Positions 62,433-64,000 of a DNA stretch of 64,000 nt are shown piece by piece. The translations under genes and the position numbers were made by a program. Under the pieces are notes generated by a model. It did not search any database. It saw only the letters and a list, made by a program, of their open reading frames with translations, and had not been told where the DNA came from. This DNA comes from Xanthomonas sacchari (GTDB taxonomy: Bacteria > Pseudomonadota > Gammaproteobacteria > Xanthomonadales > Xanthomonadaceae), in assembly GCF_040529065.1 (NCBI RefSeq), contig NZ_CP132343.1, positions 1,302,001-1,366,000 on the forward strand, given 5' to 3'. Position 1 is the first letter of the stretch. Each line of letters opens with the position of its first letter.

Positions 62433-63059
62433 ATGCGCGGCACTCTCTACATCGTGGCGGCCCCCTCCGGCGCCGGCAAGAGCAGCATCGTCAACGCGAC
62501 CCTGGCGCGCGACCCGCAGATCGCGCTGTCGATCTCGTTCACCTCGCGCGCGCCGCGGCCAGGCGAACGCCACGCCGAGCACTACCATTTCGTCTCCGCC
62601 GACGAGTTCCAGCGGATGATCGATGCCGGCGATTTCTTCGAGTACGCCCGCGTGCACGGCGACTGGAAGGGCACCGCGCGGCAGTCGGTGGAGCCGCAGC
62701 TGGCCGCCGGCCACGACGTGCTGCTGGAGATCGACTGGCAGGGCGCGCGTCAGGTCCGGGCCAAGGTGCCGGACGCGGTCAGCGTGTTCATCCTGCCGCC
62801 GTCGCGCGAGGCGCTGGAGCAGCGCATGCGCAAGCGCGGCCAGGACAGCGAGGCGGTGATCGCGCAGCGGCTGGCCGCCGCGCGCGAGGAGATGTCGCAC
62901 TACGCCGACTTCGACTACGTGATCGTCAACGAGCATTTCGACACCGCGGTGGACGAGATGTGCGCGATCTTCGTCGCCAGCCGCCTGCGCCGGCTGCCGC
63001 AGCAGCAGCGCCACGCCGGGCTGATCGCCACCCTCCTGCAGGAACAGCCAACTGGCTGA
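62433..63059 (+). CDS. gmk: Guanylate kinase
   Basis: It phosphorylates GMP to GDP. It has 208 residues. P-loop APSGAGKSSIV (9-19), SFTSRAPRPGERHAEHYHFV with the GMP-binding Ser/Arg, then EYARVHGDWKGT and LLEIDWQGARQV. The ATG at 62433 lies just after a C-rich repeat arm, with only a weak AAGA upstream. It precedes rpoZ and spoT as in many gamma-proteobacteria, tying GMP supply to (p)ppGpp control. Confidence 0.97.
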   Translation: MRGTLYIVAAPSGAGKSSIVNATLARDPQIALSISFTSRAPRPGERHAEHYHFVSADEFQRMIDAGDFFEYARVHGDWKGTARQSVEPQLAAGHDVLLEIDWQGARQVRAKVPDAVSVFILPPSREALEQRMRKRGQDSEAVIAQRLAAAREEMSHYADFDYVIVNEHFDTAVDEMCAIFVASRLRRLPQQQRHAGLIATLLQEQPTG

Positions 63060-63086
63060 TTCCAAAGGGAACGGAATGGGGTGGGG

Positions 63087-63115
63087 TTGATCTTGGGCGG
63101 CTGTCGCCCTACAAT
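63087..63115 (+). promoter_or_regulatory. Sigma70-type promoter of rpoZ
   Basis: TTGATC (63087-63092) and TACAAT (63110-63115) are separated by 17 bp, close to consensus, in the gap between gmk and rpoZ. Confidence 0.75.
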
Positions 63116-63171
63116 CCCCGCCCTTTCCCTCATTCGAACGCGTGGCCGCCGCCGGCCCGCCGGGAGCCCGC

Positions 63172-63471
63172 ATGGCCCGCATCACCGTAGAAGATTGCCT
63201 GGAAGTCGTTAACAACCGTTTCGAACTGGTCATGATGGCGTCCAAGCGCGCCCGCCAGCTCGCCAACGGCGTGCAGGCCACCCTCGACAACACCGAGTCC
63301 GCCGACAAGCCGACCGTGCTGGCGCTGCGCGAGATCGCCGCGCGCAAGATCGACAACGCGCTGATCGACGAGGTCGAGAAGGCCGAGCGCGAGCGCGCCG
63401 AGCGCGAAGCCCTGGAGTGGGCCGCGGCCGAAGTGGTGGCCGACGAGGACATGTCCAAGAACGACGACTGA
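63172..63471 (+). CDS. rpoZ: RNA polymerase omega subunit
   Basis: This 99-residue protein supports assembly of RNA polymerase and forms part of a (p)ppGpp site. The start [20 protein letters not shown] and [18 protein letters not shown] are typical. The acidic C-terminus ([18 protein letters not shown]) is longer than in E. coli but usual for xanthomonads. The ATG at 63172 follows GGGAG. Confidence 0.97.
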   Translation: MARITVEDCLEVVNNRFELVMMASKRARQLANGVQATLDNTESADKPTVLALREIAARKIDNALIDEVEKAERERAEREALEWAAAEVVADEDMSKNDD

Positions 63472-63499
63472 TCGCGTCCCGCGTCGCGATCGTCCTGCG

Positions 63500-63530
63500 A
63501 ACAGCCCGCATCCGCGGGCTGTTTCGTTTT
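63500..63530 (+). terminator. Rho-independent terminator after rpoZ
   Basis: A perfect 10-bp stem AACAGCCCGC / GCGGGCTGTT with loop ATCC is followed by TCGTTTT, 28 bp after the rpoZ stop codon. It would separate rpoZ from spoT, which is not the case in E. coli. Confidence 0.88.
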
Positions 63531-63571
63531 GCGGGTTTGCCGTCCACGCGCCGCTGGCATAGTCTTTCCGC

Positions 63572-64000
63572 ATGAACCCAGGCCCTTCTGCCCAGGTCGC
63601 CCACGCCGTGCCGTCGTCGGCCGACGAGGCGGTCCCCGACTACGTCCTGCAGCTCGAACGCAGCGCCAGCTATCTGCCGCCCGAGCAGATCCCGCTGCTG
63701 CGGCGCGCGTGGGAGGTCGGTGCGGCCGCGCATGCGGGGCAGACCCGCAAGTCCGGCGAGCCCTACATCACCCACCCGGTGGCGGTGGCCGGCGTGCTGG
63801 CCGAGCTCGGCCTGGACGTAGAGGCGCTGATCGCGGCGATCCTGCACGACACCATCGAGGACACCCCGCTGACCCGTGCCGAACTGGCCGCCGAGTTCGG
63901 CGAGGCGGTGGCCGAACTGGTCGACGGCGTCACCAAGCTGGACAAGCTCAAGTTCCGCGACCGTCAGGAAGCGGCCGCCGAGAGCTTCCGCAAGATGCTG
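63572..64000 (+). CDS. spoT: (p)ppGpp synthetase/hydrolase SpoT (3' truncated by window edge)
   Basis: The first 143 residues are visible. After a 25-residue lead, the HD hydrolase domain begins: YLPPEQIPLLRRAWEVGAAA, HAGQTRKSGEPYITHPVAVA, and the metal-binding HD in AAILHDTIEDTPLT, then LVDGVTKLDKLKF. All are conserved and match a functional (p)ppGpp hydrolase. The gmk-rpoZ-spoT order supports SpoT over RelA. TTGCCG-17-TAGTCT (63537-63565) may be its promoter, needed because of the terminator before it. Confidence 0.95.
   Translation, partial: MNPGPSAQVAHAVPSSADEAVPDYVLQLERSASYLPPEQIPLLRRAWEVGAAAHAGQTRKSGEPYITHPVAVAGVLAELGLDVEALIAAILHDTIEDTPLTRAELAAEFGEAVAELVDGVTKLDKLKFRDRQEAAAESFRKML

Overview
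The window is very GC-rich chromosomal DNA (my estimate is about 68-70 percent GC) from a member of the Xanthomonadaceae, most likely Xanthomonas. The reasons are the many TonB-dependent receptors, a pyrophosphate-dependent phosphofructokinase next to a membrane pyrophosphatase, and intergenic repeats of the GGGGATTCGGGATTGGGG and GTAGGAGCGGCTTCAGCC types. The genus is inferred from content, not from a search. I see no tRNA, rRNA, CRISPR array, phage or intact insertion sequence.

Layout. 0-6 kb: the 3' part of a CadC-like regulator with beta-propeller repeats, an AraC regulator and a TonB-dependent receptor, ending at a strong terminator. 6-14 kb: an HDOD signalling protein and a pyrophosphate-handling group (soluble pyrophosphatase ppa, K+-independent proton-pumping pyrophosphatase hppA, PPi-dependent phosphofructokinase), with small exported proteins between them. 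14-27 kb: housekeeping and mixed genes (adk, mpl, LON-domain protein, chagasin-like inhibitor, DedA-PAP2-LssY fusion, kinase-like protein, SDR, ROK regulator, gloA, potassium channel, argD, HAD phosphatase). 27-43 kb: the accessory centre of the window, described next. 43-64 kb: conserved housekeeping (thiE, rubredoxin, SirB1-like, rpiA, EVE, fau, 6S RNA, zapA, ygfB-type, pepP, pepQ, DUF1631/PilZ, hemW, rdgB, rph, yicC, gmk, rpoZ, start of spoT).

The most interesting region is 27.3-42.7 kb. It has two TonB-dependent receptors, and an operon in which every product carries an export signal: a Tat-type flavin amine oxidase, a c-type cytochrome, a RidA-family imine deaminase, a Tat-type PLP aminotransferase, and then azurin. 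A MalT-like LuxR regulator lies between them. Three promoters (receptor 1, the oxidase operon and receptor 2) share one architecture. Each has two CCTACCC-type boxes whose starts are 19 bp apart, and a TATGGT/TAGGAT -10 element starting exactly 40 bp after the start of the second box. I read this as a regulon for uptake and periplasmic oxidation of an amine or amino acid, with electrons going to cytochrome c and azurin. The substrate is unknown.

Repeats are the second theme. Six intergenic sites carry paired G-rich/C-rich arms that can form a hairpin or, on the G strand, a quadruplex. Several sit directly on translation starts, and one has been read into the C-terminus of PepP. A different repeat (CCCTCATCCG...CTTCTCCC) appears as a tandem array at 42.7 kb, as a half copy at 30.2 kb, and as an in-frame insertion inside the essential-pathway gene mpl. 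A third family (GGACTTCAGTCC/GGCTTCAGCC) forms a three-unit array at 26.1 kb and solitary palindromes elsewhere.
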